From Asterias amurensis (taxonomy: Eukaryota; Echinodermata; Asteroidea; Forcipulatida; Asteriidae), in NCBI RefSeq assembly GCF_032118995.1, contig NC_092667.1:6006931-6070930 (forward strand): a DNA stretch of 64,000 nt, written 5' to 3'. A program made the position numbers and the translations under genes. The notes beneath the pieces were generated by a model. It was not told the origin of the DNA. It was given only the letters and a program-made list of their open reading frames with translations, and made no database searches. Positions 35,956 through 47,030 of this stretch are shown here, piece by piece (within the stretch, counting starts at the first letter, position 1; every line of letters starts with the position of its first letter).

Positions 35956-37160
35956 ACTTATATGGCGCCACATACTAAAAACAAAATAACAGAGCGAAGA
36001 CGGTTTTAAATGCTTGGCTTTATTTTTGTGACCGTCTATCACGAGGCTGAGCATTTAAATTTTTTGATTTTATTTTTGTTAACTAGCCCCAAACAATTTA
36101 TCAAGTTATTTCCAAGACCAAATGTCATGCCTGATGTAGGCAAATATATAAGTAAATTAATTAGCAAATAAATAATTTTTTTAATAAATTCCAAACAAAC
36201 AAACCATACACTATTTTGGGTGTAAAATTTGTTGCCAACAATTCAAGAAAATATGGTAAATCTTGACCTGCTTGTTTCCAGATAAATAGGAACAGAACTC
36301 ACTATTATTTGTTCATAAAAAGTTCCAGGATAATAAAATTAAAAAAATTGTTTCACTCCATACCACATCCTGGAAATCAGTCATTTATAATTGTGTCATC
36401 CATGGTTGACTCGAAAAGTTTGTTGGCCTGGCCTCGGCAATGGAAAATGAAAGGGAAGTAGCCACAGAGGTTAACTAAAAGTGCGTGTAGACCTAAGGAT
36501 GTTCATTCTGTAGTTGAACTGCCTACGTAAGCATCGATTGTTGATTTTGCTTGAAAGTTGTATGTGTAGCAAGTTACGATATCGATTGGGACAAAAGCAT
36601 TTGATTTCTGCGTTGGATTGATAAAAAAAGTCAAGTAGCACATGGATTCTCAGGTTAGTTGATTAACTCTTTCAGTGCCAAAGCTTTTTTTTATTCTAAG
36701 TTCAAAAAAAAATTGTGAAAAAAGAAAATGTTTCTCACCAAACGAATCGTATCTTGCTGATTTGTGTTGTCTTGGTACATCCCAAAGTCAATACTGTATA
36801 ATGTATTTCGTGAGTGAGAATGCCCTCTCTAGATAGGGTCGTGATTGATTTATTTCAAAATCCGGGAATCGTTTCTCAAAATGTTTATTCATTAACAACA
36901 GCTGCAGTGCTACTAAATAAGGATTTATGGCCATTCATTTTCTGAGTAAATACCAATTAGGCATACTTGAAATAATTAACAGCTCTTGTTTGTTGTTTTC
37001 GCAAGGCTTGTAAAACAGGATGTGGAATGGTTGTTAAAAACGTGGAGGGAAAAAACCATCACGAACTGTAGTTTCTTTTTAGGTCACCACTATCAGAACA
37101 AAGGAAAGTTTGTTGACTGCAACTCGACACCCAAAAGTCAAACTTAGAGATGCATTAATG

Positions 37161-38529
37161 GTTTCGGCTCATAATATATTTTTTTTCTTGTTTCCTTTAG
37201 CTACAATACATAATAGAGGAAAAGTTTTTTTGTTATGTGTCCCCCATAACGTTCTATAAAGTTATTTGTAAAGATCCATTTAAAATTGAGACGGGGAAAA
37301 GCTGCAGGCGGCATTTGTGATTGACTAAACCTTTACAATTCTATTCAGTCAGGTACTTCATGAACGTTGCTTATTGTTCAGTCCAGACACAATATATTGA
37401 TACTCCTTAGTAATCACTTTTTCTGCACGAGTTAGAAAGTCATTCGACCGTTTTGACCTGCCTATGCTTCTTTTACTCTGAAAAAAACACCTCGTTCTCT
37501 AAAACTACTTCATTCATAGGATGTTTCAGCCTGCCTCGTTTTTGAAAGGGCACCTTGGTAAAGTGCACCCTTTGATCATAGCTTTGATGAAGTTGTAAAT
37601 TGCTACTAAAGCATTTGAAGGGCACCAAGGCAATGACCAGGGGCATGGATAGAATCGCCTTTATTGCCTCAGTGAGAAATATCAGGCCTGGGTTTTCTCT
37701 CTAAAACTACATTCAAATGGGGTTGTTTCTAACAATGTCTTATGATATCAACAGCTCCCCAAGGCTCTTTACCAAGGAAGTTTTCATAGTCAATATTTTT
37801 TTTTTAAAGTAATTTACAAAGGAAGACTATACCTTCCCTTTAATCACATAGCCTGGTGAGTTGAAGCCTTGGTTCTGAAACTGCCCGATTCCTTTTTTCA
37901 TTGTTTGCCACATTTTCAGTTTCGACGAACTTTCAAAGTTGAAGTAGTGTTTGAATTGATTGTTTACAGGTTATTTTAATAGTGCCAGCATTTTAACACG
38001 ATTGTTTGGCACAAGTTCAGATAGCCATCGGGTATTAAAATTGCCCTTTGTGAACTTTTCTGTTAAATATTTTTTAGATTACCCGCATATTGATGCCTTT
38101 GTCTCATCATTGTTATGATCTCTTTTATTGCAAATTTTTGGACGATTTTTATTCATTTTAAAAAACCAACGATGTGTATCCCTTTTTGATTTGTTCTTTT
38201 GTTTCGGATGATGAATCATTTCTAGCTCTTTGTTTGAAATTCATGTATGACTGGTAGATTGTTTTGTGTCAGTTGGAGCAAAGGACAAACATTTGTTTTT
38301 TCTTTTTTCAATTTGATAATGGCAGGATGTGTGTAATAGCACACCTCTGATGTTGAAATTTGGGAGCAGTTAAATGGATTGACTTCTCACTGCTAAATGC
38401 TGAAAGTTTGCGGGGGGGGGGGGGATGGTTAAAGGGGCATGATGCCTCTGGACTGAGTGTTTTGGGCTGCCTAAAGCATTGTTAAACAAATAATATGGAT
38501 ATGGTAGGAAATAGTGTGCAATGACCAGG
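37161..38529. other. Intergenic/5' intron, no gene seen
   Basis: AT-rich with a 13-G run at 38412-38424. The text around 37530-37690 (gaaagggcaccttggtaaag...gggcatgg) resembles 1330-1440 and is a repeat remnant. No exon recognised. Confidence 0.4.
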
Positions 38530-38656
38530 GGTCGATTTCACAAAGAGTTAGGACTAGTCCTAAGAGATAAAAGCGTACAGTTAGTCCTAAGTTAGGACAA
38601 GTAACTCTCCCTAACTCAAGACAAGACTAGTCCTAACTCTTTGTGAAATCCACCCC
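38530..38656. mobile_element. Palindromic MITE (family I)
   Basis: The ends GGTCGATTTCACAAAGAGTT and aactctttgtgaaatccacc are near-perfect inverted repeats, with the inner palindrome aggactagtcct on both sides. 127 bp. A second copy lies at 50787-50937. Confidence 0.85.
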
Positions 38657-39240
38657 AGGGGGCATTCCGTGAAGTATCAGGCTTGCCTTTTTCTGGTAAG
38701 CATAATGTTGTTATGCTTAGCCACTTTTTGTGCTAAGCAGCAACTCTATGAAATTTGCCCCTGTAGTAGTGCAGTGAAACAATCAAACCATACGTGTAGT
38801 TTAGATGGGATTATGATCAGTCTGTCTCTGTATTTAACTTTTGGTTTTACCATTGAGGAAGGATTATGGTTTTACTGACACATAAATCATTCAGCAGCTG
38901 CCTTGAGATTGACCTTAACTCAAAGGTCCTTCATCTATCTAGAAGACTTTATGCTACCCTAGGGCGGGAGTGGGGCATGATGAGTCAAGTTGACAGTTTG
39001 TTAAGCCTCTGAAATGTTACTCTCTTCAGGTTTCCTTTTTGCTCTTATTTATGATTGCTTGTTTGTTTTTTGTTTTTGTTTTTTAGATAATAGCATTGAT
39101 TCATTTTTTATTTCAAAAGTTACCCTTTAATGTTTGATGAAATGCTTGGTCATCATTTCAATAATACATCGTTCGTTGCTTGTTTTACAATGCTAATAAT
39201 TTTGTTCTTTCTTTCTCAATCTTTGTTTGGTCTCTACAGA

Positions 39241-39594
39241 TTGGAGCTAGCATTTTCAAGGAAAGACACTTTAATCAAGAAGATCATACTTTTGTTTAAT
39301 GCTACTGGAAAAAAAACTTGGCAGCAACTTTCAATTGAAGGTTAAACCACCACCTACAGCTGGCAAAATAAACTCCGAGAACAAAGTCCCCCAAGGTCGT
39401 TGGTTGACTTTCCACCTATCGCATTTCAAGTCAGGATTTCCTTCCTGAATCAACCTGGTGTTTTATTGATCATGATATTAACTTCAAGCTAACATAATTA
39501 TTGTAGAGGTGTTGCATTGCTTTGCATTAGGCAATCCACGACACGTCTAAGTCCATAGATTTCTTGAGGTGAATGTTTACGGAAAACCTACAAA
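39241..39594 (+). promoter_or_regulatory. 5' UTR exon part of the patched-type gene
   Basis: A pyrimidine-rich acceptor (ggtctctacag, ending 39240) precedes sequence that runs without another acceptor to the ATG at 39595, so this exon's 5' part is probably untranslated. It holds upstream ATGs at 39299, 39472 and 39573; the first opens a frame of about 43 codons, which could dampen translation. Where the transcript starts upstream is unknown. Confidence 0.45.
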
Positions 39595-42500
39595 ATGGCT
39601 CAGTATAGTTGTGTGAATCACGTTATCAGTAGAGCATTCTACAAGTATGGGAAGCTGATCGCAAGGCACCCTCTCTTGTTTTTGATCAGTCCCTGTATCA
39701 TTATGATTCTACTCTGCATCGGAATCAGCCAAATTGAAATCAACGGAGATGTGGAGTATCTCTTTACGCCGGAAGATTGCAAAGCGCGACAAGACGGTGA
39801 GTTCACGCAAGAACATTTCCTTCTCGGGACAGAGGGCGGGAACTTTCTACCGAACCGAGAGCTCATAATGTTCAATCGAAGAGGTCGGATAATTGTAACA
39901 GCAATGGACGGCGGCTCCGCTCTCCGCCAGGACATTATAGAAGAGCTGATGAGACTTGATGAAAGAGTGCGGACATTCACTGTCGATTTTAACGACACGG
40001 AAACCAGCTACAATCAGATTTGCCAGAAATGGATGGGAGAGTGTGTCGATAATCAGCTACTTCTCTTTTACCGCGGTCGAGTCAGTGAATTCTCAAACAT
40101 CACGGTTACGTACCCACAAGCCGACCTGCCACTTATGTTTGGTCAAAGCATTCCACTCATGATCGGTCCAAACTTCGGAGGCGTTAAACTGAAAGATTCG
40201 AATGTAGTAGAAAGCGTCTTTGCCATTCGTCTGTTCTACGCCCTTGGACTCCCAATCGAGGAGGATCATCTTGCATTTGCTTGGGAGGAGGAATTCATTC
40301 AGGTGATGCAAGACTTCCAGAATGAGACTTCCCTGTTGAAGATTGCTGCCAGCCACTCGGAGACCCTATCGACGGAGGTTAACGAGGCATCATTTCGGGT
40401 CATACCACGTTTCATCTCCACATTCTGTATGTTGATTATTTTTGCCGTCTGTTCGTGTATCATGAGGGACTGGGTGCAGAGTAAGCCATGGCTAGGTCTG
40501 ATCGGTGTAGTCAACGCGGCCTTTAGCATCGTCTCTGCCATCGGGTTCCTTAGCCTTGTTGGGATGCCCTACAACGAGATGGTGTCCCTCATGCCATTCT
40601 TAATTCTTGGTAAGTAATATTGTGGTATTTAATCTTTGCTCAGAGAAAGGAGTTTTTGCTCGCTCAAACATTCATGCTCAATGCTAAGACAGTGAATGAA
40701 ATGATTGCTGAAGTATTTAATCCCCAGGGTGTTGCACTCTTTCGATGACCTTTAATATTTATAGGAACAATTTGTCAAGAAAGATACGACAGTAGGAATG
40801 GTTCAACTGAATACAATGAAACCAAAAGCAAATAGACACAGTACCTACAGATTAATGTCCCATCTGAAGAACAACACAATTATGGTAAAGTATCTTGCTC
40901 AAAGACATAAGTGCCACAACGGTGAGTCAAACACACTCTGCTGATCAGAAACACCTGAGCTTAAGTCCCATGGTCTTCACCACTTACCTAGGATATATTT
41001 CTAGAGCCCACGGCTTCCCAACTTGTTGGTTGTGTATACATGTAGACACATTAAAATGTATCTTTTTCTACCTGTTTGTTTTGTCTAGGTGTTGGGGTTG
41101 ACAATATGTTTATCATGATAGCAGCATGGCGACAGCTCAGTCTCTTTCTCTCTGTAGAGGAGCGTATGGGACGTACCTTCTCGGAGGCTGCTGTCTCTAT
41201 CACAATCACAAACGTCACAACGGTCTTGGCATTCATCATCGGAGCTAGCTCCCCTCTGCCGGGGGTCAGAACCTTCTGCATCTACGCTGGCATCGCGATG
41301 TTCTTTGTCTATTTCTACCAGATGACGTTCTTCGGAGCCTCAATGGCTTTGGTTGGCCAGCGAGAAGCCAACAATCTCCACTGCTACACATGCAAGAAGG
41401 TAACATCCAGAAATTTGATTCTGAAAAATTGGCATTTAGGGCGCAAAAAATTACTTTCTAAGATTTTCTTCAGAGTAGCATTTTACTTAATCTTTATCGG
41501 GTTGAAGTTTGGAGTTCTGAATAGGTTTATGATTGATAAACGCACTAAAACCAGAATTGCACTTTAGCCTGGGTGGTTAATTCCCTGAAAGAAGTTAATA
41601 TCTGAAAACTTACTTCAGTTGTTATGTGTCTTTTCTGAAGCATTTTACTTAAATCTATATCAGATTGAAATATGGAGTTCTGAACAGGTTTCATATTGAT
41701 AAACTCACTAAAACCAGAATTGTTCATTTACCTGCGTAGTTTAATTATGACGTTTATATCAAAATAAAATGATTTCTTTTGTTCTGACTATCAGGTTTTA
41801 CCTCGAGAGGAATCGCCCAACAAGTTCTACATGATCTTCTGCTCTGGTGGAATCTCAAGAACCAAACATAAGGGCTCTGTAATCGACCTGGAACATCGCA
41901 TCATGAAGTTCTTTCGTCTGTACTACGCTCCTTTCATCACAAAGCGTTGGGTCAAGACAATTGTTCTTATACTCTACATTCTTTATCTCAGCGGTGCTCT
42001 CTATGGCTGCTCACAAATCAAGCAAGGGCTTGCCTTGAAAAACCTGGCCATGGACAACTCTCCTGCCTTTGAATTCTACGATTTGGAAGATGTGCATTTC
42101 CGTGATGTTGGGCCGGCAATCAGCGTGGTCTTCAAGGATGAGGTGAAGTACTGGGACCAGGAGGTGCAGGAGAAGATTGAGAACATGACCCACGAATTGG
42201 AACTGAACGACCATGCATTCGGGGAGGAGCTGACGCAGTCTTGGTTAAGAGACTTCTGCAAGTACTGGCAGGCCTTTCTGTTGTACAGACCTGACGAGAA
42301 CGTCAAACCAGGGAAGGATGGATTCATGTATGTCTTAACGGAGCATTTTCTGAAGGATCCACGCTATTTGATGTATCAGTTGGATATTGTGATCAGTGAG
42401 GATGACACCGCCGGGGTAAACCGCAGCATTAAACAGTCACGGGTAATGTTACAGACGAAGAATCTACATACACTGACGGATGAGACGGAGACCATGTTGA

Positions 42501-43222
42501 GCTTAAGGGAGACTGTTGAGGCTTCTCCCTTTGATGTGATCGTCTACCATCCAGCGTTTGTTCTCTATGAGAGCTACGTGGGTATCATCCCTAGCCTTCT
42601 GCAAACCCTAGGGATCGCATTGGCGTGCATGTTCCTGGTAGCTGTTATCATGATACCGCATCCAGTCTGCGCCGTTTGGGTCTCGCTCTGCGTTATCTCA
42701 ATCGATGTCGCGGTTTTGGGCTACATGGCCCTCTGGGGAGTCAACATTGATCCAATCTCAATGGTAAACATAATCCTCTGCATAGGTTTCAGCGTTGACT
42801 TCTCTGCGCACATCACATACGCATTTGTCGTCGCCCCAAAAGAAAACTCTGATGATCGCGCAAAGTACGCCCTTCACGCCTTAGGGATGGCGATCCTTCA
42901 GGGTGCGCTATCATCAATCATCGCTATCTCTGCGCTATCGACAGCCCCCATTTATATCTTCCGGATTTTTTTCAAGACACTATTTCTTGTGATGGTGTTT
43001 GGGGCGATGCACGGACTGGTCATCCTCCCCGTCGTTTTAACTTTTATGGGGAGGTGTATGCCTCACCAAGTTCCCAGGGAACATGAAGATGAGAAAGAGA
43101 AACTGCCGGAGGAGGGTCACCAACCCGCTGTCGCGGCCGCTTCTAGTTTATTGACCATTCCACTCAAGACAATGCCTGGTGAGCATGAAACAATTGTTGA
43201 TCTCCGTGTTACAACAGTATAG
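39595..43222 (+). CDS. PTCHD3: Patched domain-containing protein 3-like (RND/SSD membrane protein)
   Basis: Coding exons 39595-40609, 41089-41399 and 41795-43222 fit in phase, giving 917 residues. The layout is that of patched-related RND permeases: TM1 near 25-48 (HPLLFLISPCIIMILLCIG), a large extracellular loop, a sterol-sensing-like bundle from about 268, the TM4 motif GVGVDNMF (D343), a second TM7 near 480, a second large loop, and TM10 GFSVDFSAH (D777). The paired TM4/TM10 aspartates are the proton/ion-relay positions of this family. The N terminus CVNHVISRAFYKYGKLIARH and block VGMPYNEMVSLMPFLILG also fit. The C-terminal 45 residues are polar and end VTTV, a class I PDZ-ligand pattern. 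PTCHD3/ptr proteins are linked to membrane lipid or sterol handling; the substrate is unknown. Not canonical Patched: shorter, and no hedgehog-specific feature is recognised. The symbol is by resemblance; orthology is not tested. Confidence 0.88.
40853..40995 (-). repeat. tRNA-derived SINE (family A), inverted, in intron 1 of the patched-type gene
   Basis: On the minus strand the head has agcagagtgtg and a degraded B box; on the + strand it is seen as tgctgatcagaaacacctga preceded by aatgtcccatctgaagaaca and tatcttgctcaaagacataa. Truncated. Confidence 0.6.
41440..41740. repeat. Direct duplication in intron 2 of the patched-type gene
   Basis: tagcattttacttaatcttt ... cactaaaaccagaattgcac (41475-41565) is repeated as agcattttacttaaatctat ... 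actaaaaccagaattgttca (41637-41726), a spacing of about 161 bp. A short local tandem duplication covering the donor-side half of the intron. Confidence 0.7.
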
Positions 43223-44734
43223 CATTGGATTTAACTTGTCCTTCTTTCAGTGGTTCTCTGAAATGGCCGTTACCTCTCTCATTGTACATGTGCAGTATTT
43301 TTGTATTGGAACCAGTTGTTATTTTGTAAATATCCTAGCATGGTGTCTTGATTTAAATGTTACTATTATTTCAATGATTCCATTCTGTGGTGGTGCTAAA
43401 AATTTCATTTATTGCATGTGTGTTGTTAAATCAACCCAATTATTATTTTTTTTTTGTGAATCCCTCTACCTTCTTTCCTTATGTAAACCTTGTGCTTTAA
43501 TGTGTTTTATTTCTAAAACAAGTTCCGGTTTTATTCGGCACAACATAATTTCAAACTGTTCTTCAAAAATGGCACATTAGTAAGACCAGAAGAACCAGCA
43601 GTTAAATTTAATTGCAGTGGTATTTGTAACACCTCTATTTATACATGATTAAAACGATTGAATGGTTTAAAACACCAAAGGGATTTGTTTGAAATACCAA
43701 AAGTTTACGTTTAAAACGCTAACGGTATTTGAAACTTTAAAACAGGTAACCTTTTGACATTTTACATTTAGTTTCATGCCAAGGAAACTGTTTTAGAAAC
43801 CATGTTTTTCGCGTGCTTTTATTTGACCCTTTTGCCACAATGTGCTTATATTTGATTTCATGTTTGAACTGATTGTTTTATGATTTTAAAGTTGTTTCTG
43901 CATCAAGTAAGTTGTTTTATTTTAAAGGGCTGAAGTTTACGTTTTATTTTAAGCATGCAATTTTCTGCATGATCATATGTTGTAAAGAATATGTGTGTTG
44001 GTCTAAACATATTATTTTACCATTAATTGCAATTAGTGATTGTTTAGCTTCCTAGTTGTAATGGCATCATTTTCAAAAAATTGTTTGAGAGCGTTGGCAT
44101 TCATTGCGTGACTTTTTATTTGATGGGTGATTTCCATCGGGGAAATCTTGTCTTCATGAGCTGTTTTTGTCGAAACAAACAAATGGAAGAATGATTAAAC
44201 CTGTTGTTGCAATGTTGGACACTCAAGTACAATTCAAAGCTGTGTTTTTAAATGTAAATTGGAGCACTTATCTAAAACTGAGTTTCCAGATGTTTGATTT
44301 GCATTCAATTCAGAAGACAAACCTGACTGGCTGGTTTGATTCATTTAACTCAAAAACAAGATTAGAACATTTATCACTTTCATGATGATTGTGCAATCCA
44401 CACAAAGAGTTGAAGAGTTTTCTTTTTGTTTGTTCCATATGGTCCCTCCACAGCTCAAAACCCCTCCTGCATGTTGATTTATTTCTGGCAAAAGTTTTTG
44501 GTGGCATGGCTTTGAAAATATTGATTTGAATTACCAAAGATAGCAGACAAGAAATTAATGATCTCTTTTTTTCTTCTTTTCTTATTTTCTCTCCATGCTT
44601 ACCGTAGCAGTAGCTGCTCAACCTGTCATTGCATAGGATAAGTTTTAAAGATAGTTTGGATTATTTTGCCGTCTCAGTGATACAACTTTAGTATTTGCAC
44701 AATATTCGTAAAGATGAAATGGTCATCAAATAAA
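43223..44734 (+). other. 3' UTR region of the patched-type gene
   Basis: AT-rich sequence after the stop at 43220-43222, with an AATAAA at 44729-44734 followed by a G-rich run (44748-44758). No repeat or exon recognised; a 3' UTR of about 1.5 kb is inferred. Confidence 0.45.
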
Positions 44735-45690
44735 AGATGCTAGAAATGGGGGGGGGGGAAATCAACAAATCAATGTTTTACTTATAAAAATGAATGCTTG
44801 TTTTTGCCAAACACATACTCTGAAGACCACTCTTGATCAATAAACTCCATTAACCAAGAGCTCCATCATATGCAAAAGCAATTTTATGAAACCCATACAA
44901 ATTATCAAATGACCTTAAATAGTTCTGAGCAGACGATTTTAAAGAAAACTTGAAAGGCCCCACCTTTTAATTTGAGGTTGAATTAAGGACAATAATAAAT
45001 AAAAAAATATGTTTAATAGCAATGTCAAATCCAAAGGTGGATGGAAGATTAACATGAGTTAATTGTCAATAACAATTTTCAAGAAACAATTGTGGGTGGT
45101 TCTAAATAAATAAATTGAGTCCACTGTCCATAAAAGGGTTTGTGCCTGTCCAATATCCAAGAATCATTTGCTTACACTATACAACCCCACTTAAGCAACA
45201 TTCATTACTAAAGGGTCTGGGTACTGTTTGTTGATGCACCTTAAAGGGTTACACTTTCTCAACTTTTATTAAAGCACATTGTGTTTCATTGTTGGTTTAA
45301 AACATAGAATATACAATCATCATATTTGCAGAAACATTTTCTCAAATCTGCTTTTTTTAATATATGCAAAATTGTCACTTAATGGTATAATGTGTGTATA
45401 GCTGTCACAAGGTTACGGAAAAGCCCTTTGCCGATTTGATAACATTTTTGTGGTCATTTTATTGTCACAAGAGTTTGTTGATCATTGTGCAAGAGCACGT
45501 CCAGACAAAACTATTTTAGAAACTTTGACATTGGGAAGTGCTTGGTCAGGTCTTTTGAATTCGATATCATAAAAGTTCCAAAGTCTGTTAGTTTTTCTGG
45601 GTGACCAACATTTGGCCATGATGGAACTAAAACTTGTTGGCTGTCTTTTGATGATAGGGGCATGACTGTGGGAAGGTGTTTTAATTAAGA

Positions 45691-45872
45691 CCTATCTAGA
45701 CCATTGTCATGCTGCGGCCATCTTGGTCATGTTCCTTGTATTCAATACCTAATGCATAATAATATTCATTGTACACAGAAAGGAACCAGACTATCTTTAC
45801 TTCCATGCTCAATTTGTTTACATTTATTTGAATTGGAGAAAAATCAAGATGGCCGCACCATGATAAAGGTCT
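45691..45872. mobile_element. MITE with YY1-like terminal inverted repeats
   Basis: The left end (45697-45726) reads tagaccattgtcatgctgcg then gccatcttgg; the right end (45843-45872) reads atcaagatggccgcaccatg then ataaaggtctg. They are inverted copies of about 30 bp with a few mismatches. Each carries AAGATGGCCGC, close to the YY1 core. About 180 bp and noncoding. No target duplication confirmed. Confidence 0.65.
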
Positions 45873-46979
45873 GTTGTTTGACACAATGTCTTTGATTTGT
45901 CTTATGAATAATAGCTTTAGTTGCATCTAGTGTTGTTCAATGAGCAGTATCCGTTTGAATTTAAACTGGGAAAATATAATATATGATATGAGGTTTTGAA
46001 TGTGCTGAACCAGGAGTCAATTGCTCAAGCACAACACCACTCACTTCATACCAGTAAAGTGGTTCTGATTAAGTTTGTTCTCTGAAGGGTGTTTGTATGT
46101 ATCCTTGTTGTATGTTGCGCTCTTTCAAAACTACAAAATTTAAGGTATTGCGAATTGTGAACTTAAAATGTGCAGAAACCACAAAATCATTTTGACATTG
46201 CGGCAGGGTTGGGAGATTCTTTCATTTCAAAGTCCGCACTCGATCAGCTGTTACCGCGGGGGTGTTGTTTGCGGTTTTTCGTCCAGGTATACCAGCCAAC
46301 CGATAAAGGGGATGCCCTGATAAAATATAGAGAGCTATTGTTTGGAGATAAGTCTTATTGACTTAAATATTATCCTTAAAGGAAGTGTAGCTATGCTGGT
46401 AAATCGAAAAGTATGTGCAATGCAAGCATACTTTCTGCATCACAAACATTTGTTTCACGAATATAAATGTTGTGTCAGACGAGGCAAATTACAGGCAATA
46501 AGTTCCTGGCAATCCTAAATATGAAATATCATTTCTATGTCAGTTTTCTCATCATTCTCCTATGGGATGGTGTGTTACAGTTAGACAAATGTCTCTTATG
46601 CATACAGTGCAGTCGGTTGCCTCAAAGTTGCATGTAACAATTGCCCTGTGTGACATATGGCCTCAAGAAGATAACCCAGAATATTGTTTGGATAGCTGTT
46701 TTCATTACAGCAAGGAATAAACTTCCATTTGGGACGATGAGAAAAACAAGACAAGTGAACAAATCGATTAGTAATAATTATTGAAAGATACAAATGAGTT
46801 ATTGTTGGACTTTATCCCTCCTTAGATTTCCACACAAACAATTAGCAAGATTCATTCTTTGTGCTTGGCATTCGAAAAAAATATTTTAGGTTTTTGTTTT
46901 GGCTGTGACACATCAAGTTGTAGGTTCCTATTGTCTAAATTTAGCTGATGCAACAGTGTTAATTGTAGGCATTTCAACT

Positions 46980-47030
46980 CTGACTGACTCTTTCTTTGAT
47001 TTGGGGTTAAACGAAGAAAGAGTCGGTCAG
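46980..47030. repeat. 51-nt hairpin
   Basis: CTGACTGACTCTTTCTT (46980-46996) is complementary to AAGAAAGAGTCGGTCAG (47014-47030), 17 bp with one T/G position that can wobble in RNA, and a 17-nt loop. It stands alone in AT-rich sequence. The stem is short for an animal pre-miRNA. Confidence 0.6.

Larger units (their letters stand above)
31292..37160 (+). promoter_or_regulatory. Cluster of composite A-B-C motif modules
   Basis: At least 13 copies of motif A (consensus GAAAGTTTGTTGACC) lie on this strand: 31292 (variant), 32396, 33409, 34232, 34586, 34767, 34872, 34950, 35189, 35282, 35464, 35707, 35821, 36413 and 37104. Motif B (ATGCATATTCATGA or ATGAATAATTCAT) follows A by 23-29 bp, start to start, in seven cases (27 bp at 34872, 34950 and 35189) and by about 47 bp in two. 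Motif C (ATTGGCT, inverted CCAAT) follows B by 27-37 bp at 35012, 35076, 35253 and 35515. The sequence between copies is mostly unrelated. On the other strand A reads GGTCAACAAACTTTC, matching forkhead RYMAACA; B resembles the POU-dimer MORE element. Binding by these factors is inference. Confidence 0.6.

Noticed and set aside
36413-36428. Assigning a B partner to this motif A
   Set aside because: No ATGCAT/ATTCAT-type word follows at the usual distance; counted as an orphan A.
31292-37160. CRISPR array
   Set aside because: Motif copies are short, imperfect and irregularly spaced in a eukaryotic genome; there are no identical repeats with uniform spacers and no cas genes.
39595-43222. Canonical Patched (PTCH1) or NPC1
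   Set aside because: At 917 residues, with a short N terminus and loops, it fits the PTCHD3/patched-related group; no Patched-length C-terminal tail or NPC1 N-terminal domain.
46170-46361. Short coding exon in a GC-richer patch
   Set aside because: 63 codons, no domain, no matching splice partners.
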